DNA from: Sinorhizobium sp. RAC02
GTDB lineage: Bacteria; Pseudomonadota; Alphaproteobacteria; Rhizobiales; Rhizobiaceae
Assembly (NCBI RefSeq): GCF_001713395.1
Contig: NZ_CP016450.1
Span: forward strand, 1,240,001 to 1,304,000
Direction of reading: 5' to 3'
DNA length: 64,000 bases
Below the pieces are notes generated by a model that was not told where the DNA came from, ran no database searches, and saw only the letters and a list, made by a program, of their open reading frames with translations. Made by a program: the position numbers and the translations under genes. Shown here in pieces: positions 1-8,053 of this stretch. The stretch's first letter is position 1. Each line of letters begins with the position of its first letter.

Positions 1-344
1 CGCCACAGTTCGTCGCGCGGATAGGAGCCGAACATGAACTGCACGAAACGATCGCCGACATAGGCCCAGCAGGCGCCGCTCCAGCCTGCCGGAAGCTGAC
101 CGCCCTGATCGACGGTGAGGCAGGCCGTGCGGTCTGCCCCCGTCCAGACGGCCGACACGAACAGCCAGTTGATGAGGCCCGGCAGGAAATAGACCAGTGC
201 AGCCAGCGCGATGAGCGACAGGATGCTGTCCTTGACCGAAGCGAACAAATTTGTGCGGATCCAGCCGATGACGGAGGAGTCGGAAAGCGGTGCCTTCTCC
301 GGCTCGAGGAAGTCTTCGCGGACGTAGGTAATGCTTTCAGCCAT
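1..344 (-). CDS. aapM: General L-amino acid ABC transporter permease AapM (N-terminal part)
   Basis: Inner-membrane permease subunit of the broad-specificity L-amino acid importer AapJQMP. Only the first 114 codons are visible; the rest lies beyond the left edge. The ATG at 344 gives a soluble N-terminus of about 40 residues, then a hydrophobic segment at about 41-66, followed by a periplasmic-type stretch ending at the edge. The start lies one base after the aapQ stop codon, so the two permease genes are almost certainly co-transcribed and probably translationally coupled. The identification rests mainly on its position directly behind aapJ-aapQ and on the AapM-like N-terminus. Family function is established knowledge; the substrate range here is inferred. 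Confidence 0.88.
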   Translation of the reverse strand, partial: MAESITYVREDFLEPEKAPLSDSSVIGWIRTNLFASVKDSILSLIALAALVYFLPGLINWLFVSAVWTGADRTACLTVDQGGQLPAGWSGACWAYVGDRFVQFMFGSYPRDELW

Positions 345-345
345 C

Positions 346-1554
346 TCAGCGCTCCACCAATGCCATCTTGGCGTTGAACCAGTTCATGAACAGCGAGGTG
401 ATGAGGCTGATCGAGACATAGATCAGCATCCAGATCGAGATGATCTCGATCGACTTGCCGGACTGGTTGAGGATGGTTCCGCCGACCGCGACGAGGTCGG
501 CATAACCAACGGCCACCGCGAGCGAAGAGTTCTTGATGAGGTTGAGATATTGCGAGGTGAGCGGCGGAATGATGATCCGCAGCGCCTGCGGCAGCACGAC
601 GAGACGGGTCGCCTGGCGCGGGCGAAGACCCAGCGCATAGGAGGCTTCCGACTGGCCCTTGGACACGCCGCGGATACCGGCGCGCACGATCTCGGCGATG
701 AAGGAGGCCGTGTAGAGCGAAAGTGCGAGGTAAAGCGCCAGGAATTCCGGCCCGATGACCATGCCGCCTTTCATGTTGAAGGAGCCGGGCACGGCATAAT
801 CGAGGCTGAGCGGGCTTCCCATCACCACGAAGACGATGAGCGGGAACAGCACGATGAGGCCGAGATTGACCCACAGGACCGGCGGGCGAATACCCGTGGC
901 ACGCTGGCGGGCATTCGCCCAGATCGTGAAGGCGATCGCCGCGATCACGCCGATGACGAACGCTGCAAGCACGACCCCGAAACCTTCGCCGAAGACTGGC
1001 GCCGGCATGTAGATGCCGCGGTTCGAGATGAAGAAGATTGCGCCCGGATTATCCTTGACGTGCTGGAAGATGGTGCGGATCGACGGCAGCAGCGCGAGAA
1101 CGCCGAGATACCAGAAGAAAATGACCAGCAGCGGCGGGATGTTGCGGAAGATTTCCACATAGACCGTGCAGAGCCGCGCGATCAGCCAGTTGTGTGACAG
1201 GCGCCCGATGCCGACGAGCAGGCCGACGATCGTCGCCGTGACGATGCCGGCGGCGGCCACCACGAGCGTGTTGAGAAGGCCGACCTGGAGCGCGCGGAAG
1301 TAGGTGGAGTCGCTCGAATAGGCGATCAGGCTCTGCGCAACGTCGAAGCCGGCGCGGCTGTTCAGGAAGCCGAAACCCGCCGTCATGTTGGCGCGGGCCA
1401 GGTTCTGGACGACGTTGTTCCAAGCATACCAGACCGCCGCGACGATCACGACGAGTGTGACGACCTGATAGACGGTACTTCTCAGCGCCGGATTGTAAAG
1501 AAGAGATACCTTCGGCGGTTCGCCGGACCCTGTTCGGGCATCCGCAAGAGCCAT
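346..1554 (-). CDS. aapQ: General L-amino acid ABC transporter permease AapQ
   Basis: Permease subunit of the polar amino-acid (HAAT) family ABC importer; pairs with AapM in the inner membrane and receives substrate from AapJ. The 402-residue protein has hydrophobic segments at about 28-46, 88-118, 133-157, 192-212, 226-246 and 268-286. The cytoplasmic EAA loop that contacts the ATPase is at about 288-335 (AEIVRAGIRG followed by G-x6-LG and a PQAL motif). The length is typical of AapQ, which carries an extended N-terminal half compared with HisQ-type permeases. The gene follows aapJ after a hairpin terminator and precedes aapM by one base. Likely regulated with nitrogen supply as in rhizobia, although no operator was identified here. 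Confidence 0.93.
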   Translation of the reverse strand: MALADARTGSGEPPKVSLLYNPALRSTVYQVVTLVVIVAAVWYAWNNVVQNLARANMTAGFGFLNSRAGFDVAQSLIAYSSDSTYFRALQVGLLNTLVVAAAGIVTATIVGLLVGIGRLSHNWLIARLCTVYVEIFRNIPPLLVIFFWYLGVLALLPSIRTIFQHVKDNPGAIFFISNRGIYMPAPVFGEGFGVVLAAFVIGVIAAIAFTIWANARQRATGIRPPVLWVNLGLIVLFPLIVFVVMGSPLSLDYAVPGSFNMKGGMVIGPEFLALYLALSLYTASFIAEIVRAGIRGVSKGQSEASYALGLRPRQATRLVVLPQALRIIIPPLTSQYLNLIKNSSLAVAVGYADLVAVGGTILNQSGKSIEIISIWMLIYVSISLITSLFMNWFNAKMALVER

Positions 1555-1601
1555 ACATTTCCCCTGAGTTTGCGTTCGCCCTGTTTTCCGGGCGTTTGTT
1601 T

Positions 1602-1630
1602 AAAAAGGGAGGGCAACGATTTGCCCTCCC
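1602..1630 (-). terminator. Intercistronic hairpin terminator/attenuator after aapJ
   Basis: On the minus strand a perfect 10-bp stem (GGGAGGGCAA with TTGCCCTCCC) closes a 4-base loop and is followed by TTTTT. It lies between the aapJ stop and the aapQ start. A leaky terminator here would give more binding protein than permease mRNA, a known arrangement in ABC importer operons. It could also act as a 3' stabiliser of aapJ mRNA. Confidence 0.85.
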
Positions 1631-1651
1631 GGATTGGTACGGATCAGTCGC

Positions 1652-2680
1652 TTAGCGAACCGGCGGAGCGTACTGCAGGCCGCCCTTGGTCCACAGGCCG
1701 TTCAGGCCGCGGGCGATCTTGAGCGGCGAGCCTTCGCCGACATTGCGCTCGAAGGATTCGCCGTAGTTACCGACAGCCTTGATGATCTGCACGGCCCAGT
1801 CCTTCGGCACGCCGAGGTCGGCACCGATGGTCGAGTCAGCTTCTTCGCCGAGGAAGCGCTTGATGTCCGGGTTGGCGGACTTCTTCATCTCTTCGACATT
1901 GGCCGTCGTGATGCCGAATTCTTCGGCAGCCACCATCGCATAGTGCGACCAGGTCACGATATCGAACCACTTGGAGTCGTTCTGGCGAACGGCCGGGCCG
2001 AGCGGCTCCTTGGAGATGATTTCCGGCAGAACCATATGGTCGTCCGGGTTGGCCATCTTCAGGCGGATGGAGTAGAGGCCCGAGGCGTCCGTCGTGTAGG
2101 CGTCGCAACGGCCGGCATTGTAGGCCGCGTCGGCTTCATCCTGCGCTTCGAAAACGACCGGCTTGAAGTCCATGTTGTTCGAGCGGAAGTAGTCGGCGAG
2201 GTTCAGTTCGGTCGTGGTGCCGGACTGGACGCAGACGGACGCGCCGGACAGTTCCAGAGCCGACTTCACGCCGAGTTCCTTCTTCACCATGAAGCCCTGG
2301 CCGTCATAATAGTTCACGGCGCGGAAATCGAAGCCGAGCTGCGAATCGCGGCTGACGCTCCAGGTGGTGTTACGGGCGAGAATGTCGATTTCGCCGGACT
2401 GCAGGGCCGGGAAGCGGTCCTTGGCCGAGAGCGGCGTGTACTTTACCTTGGTGGCGTCGCCGAAGACGGCAGCGGCCACGGCCTTGCAGAGGTCAACGTC
2501 GAGACCGGCCCAGTTGCCGGCCGAATCCTGCGCGCCGAAGCCGGCGAGGTTCGAACCGTTTACGCCGCACTGCACGAAGCCCTTTGCCTTCACGTCAGAG
2601 AGCGTGTCGGCCTGTGCTGCCGTTGCGCCAAGCCCCAGAACGGCTGCACCAACGAGCGCCGCCACAATTTTTTTTGCCAT
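1652..2680 (-). CDS. aapJ: General L-amino acid ABC transporter substrate-binding protein AapJ
   Basis: Periplasmic solute-binding protein (SBP_bac_3 type) that captures L-amino acids for AapQMP. The 342-residue precursor has a classic signal peptide with cleavage predicted after Ala24 (AAQA before DT). The mature part begins with the family motif VQCGVNGS and carries the conserved GLDVDLCKAVAAAVFGD and RNTTWSVSRD stretches. The ATG at 2680 is preceded on the minus strand by an A-rich region with AAAAAGG as ribosome site. It is the promoter-proximal gene of the operon and is separated from aapQ by a strong hairpin. Upstream, shared with the divergent metC, lies a 352-bp region with a tandem repeat. 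Confidence 0.95.
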   Translation of the reverse strand: MAKKIVAALVGAAVLGLGATAAQADTLSDVKAKGFVQCGVNGSNLAGFGAQDSAGNWAGLDVDLCKAVAAAVFGDATKVKYTPLSAKDRFPALQSGEIDILARNTTWSVSRDSQLGFDFRAVNYYDGQGFMVKKELGVKSALELSGASVCVQSGTTTELNLADYFRSNNMDFKPVVFEAQDEADAAYNAGRCDAYTTDASGLYSIRLKMANPDDHMVLPEIISKEPLGPAVRQNDSKWFDIVTWSHYAMVAAEEFGITTANVEEMKKSANPDIKRFLGEEADSTIGADLGVPKDWAVQIIKAVGNYGESFERNVGEGSPLKIARGLNGLWTKGGLQYAPPVR

Positions 2681-3032
2681 TTTTTACAACCTTTTTCTGT
2701 TGTCTTTGTTTTGTCCGCAGGTCACGCGATCCTAATGGATACGTTGCGGAACTCGCCACCCTCCCGGCGCGAGGTTGCTTATCTCATGCTCAAAATTTCG
2801 CAGGGTCAAGTGATCCGGGCCATTTTCCGGTCAGTAACCTAAATTTGTCGGCGCTTGACGGGATTTTGGGCAGAAAATCGGGAATTTGTGCAGTAAATCG
2901 CTCAAAAAATCCGCGTGTTTAGTATTTGAAGCGCTTTGGATATCCCACGACCCATTCATGCGGGGTTGACCTCACGGTCTCGCTGGCGAAAAGTCGGCGG
3001 CTTAATTCCCTCTCGCATCCTCGGACCGCCCC
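2681..3032. promoter_or_regulatory. Divergent aapJ / metC intergenic region
   Basis: A 352-bp gene-free stretch between divergent aapJ and metC, more AT-rich than the flanking genes. It must hold both promoters, but no clear -35/-10 pair was found. A TTGACG hexamer ends at 2860, immediately before two tandem 20-bp repeats (2861-2900, listed separately). The metC side has a CCTCGGACCGCC stretch before its ATG with no strong Shine-Dalgarno sequence. No riboswitch consensus (for example SAM-II) was recognised. Confidence 0.5.
2861..2900. repeat. Tandem 20-bp direct repeat (2 copies), possible operator
   Basis: Positions 2861-2880 and 2881-2900 are the same 20-bp unit in head-to-tail order with 17 of 20 bases identical (mismatches at unit positions 4, 9 and 14). 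The core is GG-N2-TTTG-N-GCAG-N-AAATCG. The period of two helical turns would put both copies on one face of the DNA, as expected for a regulator binding as an oligomer. It sits about 180 bp upstream of the aapJ start and about 130 bp upstream of the metC start. The regulator is unknown. Confidence 0.6.
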
Positions 3033-4223
3033 ATGAAAAACAGAGACGAAATCCTCGCCGGCGCCGGCGTGAACACCCGCCTTGCCCATGCCGGAAACGA
3101 CCCGGCGGACTATCACGGTTTCGTCAATCCGCCGGTTGTACACGCCTCGACCGTGCTCTTCCCGAATGCCGCGACGATGGAAAGCCGGGCGCAGAAATAT
3201 ACATACGGCACACGGGGCACGCCCACCACGGATGCGCTGTGCGACGCCATCGATGAACTGGAAGGGTCTGCCGGCACCATTCTCGTGCCCTCGGGGCTGG
3301 CTGCCGTCACCGTGCCGTTCCTGGCCTATCTTTCGGCCGGCGACCACGCGCTCATCGTCGATTCGGTTTATCACCCGACCCGCCACTTCTGCGATACGAT
3401 GCTGAAACGTCTTGGCGTGACGGTGGAATATTACGATCCGATGATTGGTGCGGGTATCGCGGCCCTGATCAAGCCGAACACCAGGCTGGTCCACACCGAG
3501 GCCCCCGGTTCCAATACCTTCGAGATGCAGGATATCCCGGCTATCGCCGCCATTGCCCACCAGCATGGCGCGATCGTCACCATGGACAATACCTGGGCGA
3601 CGCCGCTCTATTTCCGCCCGCTGGATTTCGGCGTCGACGTTTCCATCCATGCCGCGACGAAGTACCCGGCCGGCCATTCAGACGTGCTGTTCGGCACCGT
3701 CTCGGCCAATGCCGCCCATTGGGAACAGCTGCACGACACGCAGATCGCGCTGGGCACCTGCGCGTCGCCGGACGATGCCTATCAGGTTCTGCGCGGCCTG
3801 CGCACCATGGGCGTGCGGCTGGAGCGGCACCAGGAAAGTGCCCTTGAGCTCGCCCGCTGGCTGGAAGGCGTGGACGACGTTTCGCGCGTGCTGCATCCCG
3901 CCCTGCCGAGTTTCCCGGGCCATGACCTCTGGAAGCGCGACTTCAAGGGCTCAAGCGGTATCTTCTCGATCGTGCTGAATGGCGGTTCGCCGGAGCGCTA
4001 CAGGGCGAAGGCCCATGCGTTCCTCGATGCGCTTGGCATTTTCGGCCTCGGCTACTCCTGGGGCGGCTTCGAGTGCCTTGCCGTGCATGTGAACCTCAAC
4101 GATCGCCGCATCGCCAAGGGGCCGGAAGAGGGGCCGGTTCTCCGCCTCCAGATCGGCCTCGAAGACGTGAAGGACATCAGGGCCGATATCGAACGCGGGC
4201 TTGCAGCCGCGCGGGCCGTCTGA
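3033..4223 (+). CDS. metC: Cystathionine beta-lyase, PLP-dependent
   Basis: Cytosolic enzyme of the Cys/Met metabolism PLP family; cleaves cystathionine to homocysteine, pyruvate and ammonia in methionine synthesis. The 396 residues match the usual length. The PLP-binding lysine is Lys210 in AATKYPAGHSD, the PLP-phosphate contact YGTRGTPT is at about 58-65, and the cofactor-stacking Tyr of DSVYHPTRHF at about 110-119 is present. The C-terminal half contains SSGIFSIVL and GYSWGGFE, typical of this family. The start is the ATG at 3033 directly before KNRDEILAGAG. It is divergent from aapJ and convergent with the monooxygenase gene 3 bp beyond its stop. A cystathionine gamma-lyase role cannot be excluded from sequence alone. 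Confidence 0.9.
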   Translation: MKNRDEILAGAGVNTRLAHAGNDPADYHGFVNPPVVHASTVLFPNAATMESRAQKYTYGTRGTPTTDALCDAIDELEGSAGTILVPSGLAAVTVPFLAYLSAGDHALIVDSVYHPTRHFCDTMLKRLGVTVEYYDPMIGAGIAALIKPNTRLVHTEAPGSNTFEMQDIPAIAAIAHQHGAIVTMDNTWATPLYFRPLDFGVDVSIHAATKYPAGHSDVLFGTVSANAAHWEQLHDTQIALGTCASPDDAYQVLRGLRTMGVRLERHQESALELARWLEGVDDVSRVLHPALPSFPGHDLWKRDFKGSSGIFSIVLNGGSPERYRAKAHAFLDALGIFGLGYSWGGFECLAVHVNLNDRRIAKGPEEGPVLRLQIGLEDVKDIRADIERGLAAARAV

Positions 4224-4226
4224 CCG

Positions 4227-5387
4227 TCAACCTGGTGTGCGGTAATCGTAGAGCCAGTCGAGATCGGCGGCGAGGCTCTCCGGTCCGCGCAGCGCCAGCA
4301 CGAGATTGCGGCCAAGTGCGATCGGGCCGCGGGCGTGGTAGGCGAAGCGGTTGAAGGCACCGCGGCTGCGCACGCGGGCGACGCGCTCGCGGCGGGTGCT
4401 TTCGAAACGCCGCAGCGCCTGCGTGGTGTCGGTTCCAGCTGCCAGCACATTCGCGAGCAGTTCGGCATCCTCGATCGCCATCGCGGCCCCTTGCGCCGCG
4501 AATGGCGTCATGGCGTGCGCGGCGTCGCCGATCAGCACCGTCTTGCGTCCGTCCGTCCAGGCACCGTCGGGGCACTCGAAGAGTGGCCACATCAGCGGAT
4601 CCTGCGCGTCGTTCAACAGGCGGCGGATGTCGGCGTGCCAGCCGGAAAAGGCGTCGAGCAGGCGCTTGCGCGCCATAGCGTCGCCCTTTCGTGACCAGCC
4701 CTCCGGCGGCGCTTCCGCCAGCTGGTGGATGGCGACAATGTTGAAGGCCTGACTTTCCGCAAGCGGGTAGGCGACGAGATGTGCCTGGGGGCCGAGAAAA
4801 GCCGTCACGGTGCGCGGGTTGAGAAACGGCGGGGCCACGCCATAGGGCACGAGAAAGCGCCAGGCGATGGTGCCGGAATAGCGGGCGGGCAGGGCGCCGG
4901 GTACCGATTGCCGCAGGCGCGACCAGACACCGTCGGCGGCGACGAGGATATCCGCCGGCGCGATGGCGCGCGCCTCCTCCGCAGTCTCGATTCGCTGGCC
5001 CGTCGTGACCGTGCAGAGTGGCTCCCGGCGAACGGCATCGAGAAGAACGGCCTGCAGCGCGGCGCGGTGCAGCACGCCATAGGGGGCGCCCCAGCGCCGG
5101 CGTGCGGCCTGGCCGGCAGGCACAGACGCAAGCGGCGCAAGCGAACTTCCCGAGGACAGCAGGATATGATCGGGCTCGCTCCAGCGGGCGCTGAGCGCGT
5201 CGATGAGGCCGAGGTCGTCGAGGATGCGGGAAGCGTTTGGCGAGAGTTGCAGGCCGGCGCCGACTTCCTCCAGGGCAGGAGCCTGCTCGAGGATGTGCGC
5301 GGTGATGCCTTTTTGCGCAAGCGCCAGCGCCGTCGTCAGCCCGGCAATGCCGGCGCCGACGATGGTTGCCGATGTGATGGAAGACAT
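4227..5387 (-). CDS. FAD-dependent monooxygenase (salicylate hydroxylase-like)
   Basis: Single-component class A flavoprotein hydroxylase; such enzymes use NAD(P)H and O2 to hydroxylate aromatic or similar substrates. The 386-residue protein shows all three family motifs: GAGIAG at 11-16 for the FAD ADP moiety, the DG motif at Asp152-Gly153 (AADGVWSRLR), and the GD motif at Gly287-Asp288 (IGDAAHAMTPFAAQG). The start is the ATG at 5387, giving SSITSATIVGAGIAG; the frame is open further upstream, but that extension is low-complexity and overlaps the next gene. It lies 22 bp behind the zinc-finger gene at 5410-5658, on the same strand. The substrate is unknown; salicylate is only the annotation of the nearest well-known relatives. 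Confidence 0.82.
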   Translation of the reverse strand: MSSITSATIVGAGIAGLTTALALAQKGITAHILEQAPALEEVGAGLQLSPNASRILDDLGLIDALSARWSEPDHILLSSGSSLAPLASVPAGQAARRRWGAPYGVLHRAALQAVLLDAVRREPLCTVTTGQRIETAEEARAIAPADILVAADGVWSRLRQSVPGALPARYSGTIAWRFLVPYGVAPPFLNPRTVTAFLGPQAHLVAYPLAESQAFNIVAIHQLAEAPPEGWSRKGDAMARKRLLDAFSGWHADIRRLLNDAQDPLMWPLFECPDGAWTDGRKTVLIGDAAHAMTPFAAQGAAMAIEDAELLANVLAAGTDTTQALRRFESTRRERVARVRSRGAFNRFAYHARGPIALGRNLVLALRGPESLAADLDWLYDYRTPG

Positions 5388-5409
5388 GGTCGTACCGGCC
5401 CTTCGGCCG

Positions 5410-5658
5410 TTACGCCGCGACCTGGTTGGTGAAGGTGCAGCCGACCGGATCGGTCTGGGTGGCCTTGAAGGTCGGATTGTAGCGATAGAGCGTCGAGCAG
5501 TACGGGCAGACCTTCTCGTTATCATCGCCCATGTCGAGGAAGACGTGCGGGTGGTCATAGGGCACGGACGCGCCGACACACATGAATTCCTTCACGCCGA
5601 TCTCGATTGCGCGATGGCCGCCGTCGTTCTGGAAATGGGGGATGCTGTGGCCAGCCAT
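5410..5658 (-). CDS. CHCC-type zinc-finger protein, NDUFS6-like
   Basis: Small protein of 82 residues with the zinc-binding pattern Cys27-x9-His37-x13-Cys51-x2-Cys54, the exact spacing of the zf-CHCC family that includes mitochondrial complex I subunit NDUFS6. The segment DHPHVFLDMGDDNEKVCPYC is characteristic. The start is the ATG at 5658 (AGHSIPHFQND). In mitochondria the homologue sits at the peripheral arm of complex I; in alphaproteobacteria a role in NADH dehydrogenase is inferred from homology. Its neighbour here is a flavin monooxygenase 22 bp downstream, and no nuo gene is in the window. Confidence 0.85.
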   Translation of the reverse strand: MAGHSIPHFQNDGGHRAIEIGVKEFMCVGASVPYDHPHVFLDMGDDNEKVCPYCSTLYRYNPTFKATQTDPVGCTFTNQVAA

Positions 5659-5826
5659 GTCATGCTCCGTCAAATACCGTCTTTTCTGGCGCGGACCATA
5701 GTCGGCTTCCGGCGAAATGTGTAGATGCAAAACCGTCGCGCCTGGCGAGATTTCGGCGCGGCTGCCGTTTTCTCCAGGGCCGAACCGCTTTATGACCAGG
5801 GACAAGAAAACGAAAGCAGGTCCGCG

Positions 5827-6612
5827 ATGAACCTCGATGCTCCAGCCTTTTCCAGCTTCACCCATGACGGTCTCGAACTTGCCTTCTTCGATGAAGGCGA
5901 CCCCTCGGGCGAGCCGGTGCTGCTGATCCACGGCTTTGCCTCCAGCGCCAACGTCAACTGGGTGTTTCCCGGCTGGCTGAAGACGCTGGGCGATGCCGGC
6001 TACCGCGTCATCGCCTTCGACAATCGCGGCCATGGCAAGAGCGCCAAGCCGCATGACCCGGCGGTCTATACCCCGCCGCTGATGGCCGGCGATGCCGCGG
6101 CACTGCTCGATCACCTCGCAATCCCCGAGGCGCATGTCTTCGGCTACTCGATGGGCGCGCGCATCACCGCCTTCCTGGCGCTTGCCCATCCGCACCGCGT
6201 GCGGTCCGTCGTGTTCGGCGGGCTCGGCATCGGCATGGTGACCGGCGTCGGCGACTGGGACCCGATCGCCGATGCGCTGCTGGCGCCGTCGCTCGATGTG
6301 GTGAGCCACGAGCGCGGCCGCATGTTCCGCGCCTTTGCCGACCAGACGAAATCCGACCGGCAGGCGCTTGCCGCCTGCATCATGACATCGCGTGATCTGC
6401 TGACCGAAGCGGATATGGGGCGCATCGACGTACCGGCGCTGATCGGGGTTGGTACGAAGGACGACATTGCCGGGGCGCCACAGCCACTCGCCGATCTCAT
6501 GCCGAATGCCCGTGCCCTCGACATCCCCGGCCGTGACCACATGCTCGCCGTCGGCGACAAGGTGTTCAAGCGTGCCGTGCTGGATTTCTATGCGTTAATC
6601 GACGGTCGCTGA
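5827..6612 (+). CDS. Alpha/beta hydrolase
   Basis: Alpha/beta-hydrolase fold protein of 261 residues. The nucleophile elbow is GYSMG with Ser108, the oxyanion-hole HG is at 35-36 (LLIHGFASS), the likely acid is Asp212 or Asp213 (VGTKDDIAG), and the catalytic His is His238 (GRDHML). The ATG at 5827, after AAGCAGGTCC, was chosen over an in-frame ATG at 5725, because the homologous region begins with LDAPAFSSFTHDGLELAFFD. The DNRGHGKS motif is typical of esterase, haloperoxidase and lactonase relatives. It is divergent from the zinc-finger gene and followed 90 bp later by cysE. The substrate cannot be assigned. Confidence 0.8.
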   Translation: MNLDAPAFSSFTHDGLELAFFDEGDPSGEPVLLIHGFASSANVNWVFPGWLKTLGDAGYRVIAFDNRGHGKSAKPHDPAVYTPPLMAGDAAALLDHLAIPEAHVFGYSMGARITAFLALAHPHRVRSVVFGGLGIGMVTGVGDWDPIADALLAPSLDVVSHERGRMFRAFADQTKSDRQALAACIMTSRDLLTEADMGRIDVPALIGVGTKDDIAGAPQPLADLMPNARALDIPGRDHMLAVGDKVFKRAVLDFYALIDGR

Positions 6613-6702
6613 CACGCCGTTTACGACAACGGCCGCCGGGCCATTTCGCTCGGCCGTGCTTTGCATTATATATGGACGGGAATGACCATAAGGAGTGCGG
6701 CG

Positions 6703-7536
6703 ATGGTCGCGACGAACGAACTCAGGGCCGGTGAGAATCTCAAGGCCATGGATCCGATCTGGGACAGCCTGCGCGAAGAAGCGCGCGTTGCTGCCCAGGC
6801 CGAGCCGCTGCTGGCGGCCTTCCTCTATTCGACGGTGCTGAACCACCGCTCGCTGGAAGAAAGCGTGATCCACCGCGTCTGCGAGCGCCTCGACCATCCG
6901 GACCTGCAGGCGAACCTGCTGCACCAGATCTTTTCCGAGATGCTGGAAGACTGGCCGGAATGGGGCAGCATCCTGCGCGTCGATATCCAGGCCGTCTACG
7001 ACCGTGACCCCGCATGCCTGCGGTTCCTGGATGCCGTGCTCTATTTCAAGGGTTTCCACGCCATCCAGACCCATCGTGTCGCGCACTGGCTGTACAACAA
7101 CGGCCGGCGCGACCTCGCGCTCTACCTGCAAAGCCGCTCGTCCAGCGTCTTCCAGACCGACATCAACCCGGCGGCGCGCATCGGCAAGGGCATCTTCCTC
7201 GATCACGCCACCGGCTTCGTCGTCGGCGAGACGGCGGTGATCGGCGACAACGTCTCGATCCTGCACAACGTCACGCTCGGCGGCACCGGCAAGGAAGGCG
7301 GTGACCGCCACCCGAAGATCGGCGACGGCGTGATGATCGGCGCGGGTGCAAAAATCCTCGGCAACATCCATATCGGCCATTGCTCGCGCATAGCCGCCGG
7401 CTCGGTCGTGCTGAAGCCCGTGCCGCCCAAATCGACGGTCGCCGGCGTGCCGGCCAGGGTCATCGGCGAGGCGGGCTGCAACGAGCCGTCGCGTGCCATG
7501 GACCAGCTTCTGGCGGCCTTCGACTACGATCTCTAA
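6703..7536 (+). CDS. cysE: Serine O-acetyltransferase CysE
   Basis: Transfers acetyl from acetyl-CoA to L-serine, the first step of cysteine synthesis. The 277-residue protein has an N-terminal helical domain (about 15-150) and a left-handed beta-helix of hexapeptide repeats (about 155-250). Residues equivalent to the E. coli catalytic pair are Asp153 (TDINPAA) and His168 (LDHATG); GGTGKEGGDRHPKIGDGVMI is also conserved. The start is the ATG at 6703 because AAGGAG lies 8 bases upstream; an in-frame TTG at 6661 has no ribosome site. The short C-terminal tail lacks the terminal Ile of E. coli CysE that docks into CysK. MetC is encoded nearby, giving two sulfur amino-acid genes within 5 kb. Confidence 0.95.
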   Translation: MVATNELRAGENLKAMDPIWDSLREEARVAAQAEPLLAAFLYSTVLNHRSLEESVIHRVCERLDHPDLQANLLHQIFSEMLEDWPEWGSILRVDIQAVYDRDPACLRFLDAVLYFKGFHAIQTHRVAHWLYNNGRRDLALYLQSRSSSVFQTDINPAARIGKGIFLDHATGFVVGETAVIGDNVSILHNVTLGGTGKEGGDRHPKIGDGVMIGAGAKILGNIHIGHCSRIAAGSVVLKPVPPKSTVAGVPARVIGEAGCNEPSRAMDQLLAAFDYDL

Positions 7537-7632
7537 TCCGGGAAAAGTCGCAGCCTGCCGGACATCGAGGGTTTACACGACCGGGGGCAGGTGCGAGAAG
7601 CGCGGCAAATCAAACGTTGACGGAGACATGTC

Positions 7633-7836
7633 GTGACGCCGGAAGAAATCAGGAAGCTCGAGGCCTACTTCAAGCGCAATATCAACAAGGAGATCGTCAT
7701 CAAGGCCCGTCCGCGTAAGGATGAATCGGCCGAGGTCTATCTCGCTGATGAATTCCTGGGCGTCGTCTTCCGCGATGACGAGGATGGCGAACTGTCCTAC
7801 AACTTCTCCATGGCGATCCTCGACATCGATCTCTGA
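7633..7836 (+). CDS. DUF3126 family protein
   Basis: A 67-residue acidic protein starting at GTG 7633 with GGAG about 8 bases upstream. It matches the compact DUF3126 family found in alphaproteobacteria: MTPEEIRKLEAYFKR, then IKARPRKDESAEVYL, DEFLGVVFRDDEDGE and SYNFSMAILDIDL. No catalytic or membrane motif is visible, so it is predicted to be cytosolic. The gene lies 96 bp after cysE and is followed by a strong terminator at 7861-7890, so it may be the last gene of a cysE transcript. The function is unknown. Confidence 0.82.
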   Translation: MTPEEIRKLEAYFKRNINKEIVIKARPRKDESAEVYLADEFLGVVFRDDEDGELSYNFSMAILDIDL

Positions 7837-7860
7837 TCTGTCGGTATTTCCAAAGATAGA

Positions 7861-7890
7861 GGCCCGGCAGCCCATGGCGCCGGGCCTTTT
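7861..7890 (+). terminator. Rho-independent terminator after DUF3126 gene
   Basis: Stem GGCCCGGC (7861-7868) pairs with GCCGGGCC (7879-7886) around a 10-base loop and is followed by TTTTATTAT. It is placed 24 bases after the stop codon. Confidence 0.88.
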
Positions 7891-7941
7891 ATTATATTTG
7901 TGCGACAAGCCTGCCGTTTTCAGCGCCAATAATCATACCTA

Positions 7942-8020
7942 TTGCGCAAGGTCTTGCTTTGCTTGCGGAATATTGCGTTGCAGCATCTTCATTGACTTTT
8001 TTGTGCATTGCATATAGATT
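7942..8020 (+). promoter_or_regulatory. Phasin promoter region with TTGC-rich putative PhaR sites
   Basis: A candidate sigma-70 promoter has TTGACT at 7992-7997 and TAGATT at 8015-8020 with a 17-bp spacer. Between the two boxes is TGC-ATT-GCA (8004-8012). Upstream are the palindrome TTGCGCAA (7942-7949) and further TTGC motifs at 7954, 7963, 7973 and 7978. PHA-responsive repressors of the PhaR/AniA family are known to bind TGC/GCA-rich sites before phasin genes; assigning PhaR here is inference from motif and context. Confidence 0.55.
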
Positions 8021-8053
8021 TTGGACACATCACCGGGATCAAAGGAGACTTCG

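Noticed and set aside
2931..3032. SAM-II-type riboswitch before metC
   Set aside because: Searched for by eye; the conserved GGCTTGCAG and GCTAAA core elements are absent.
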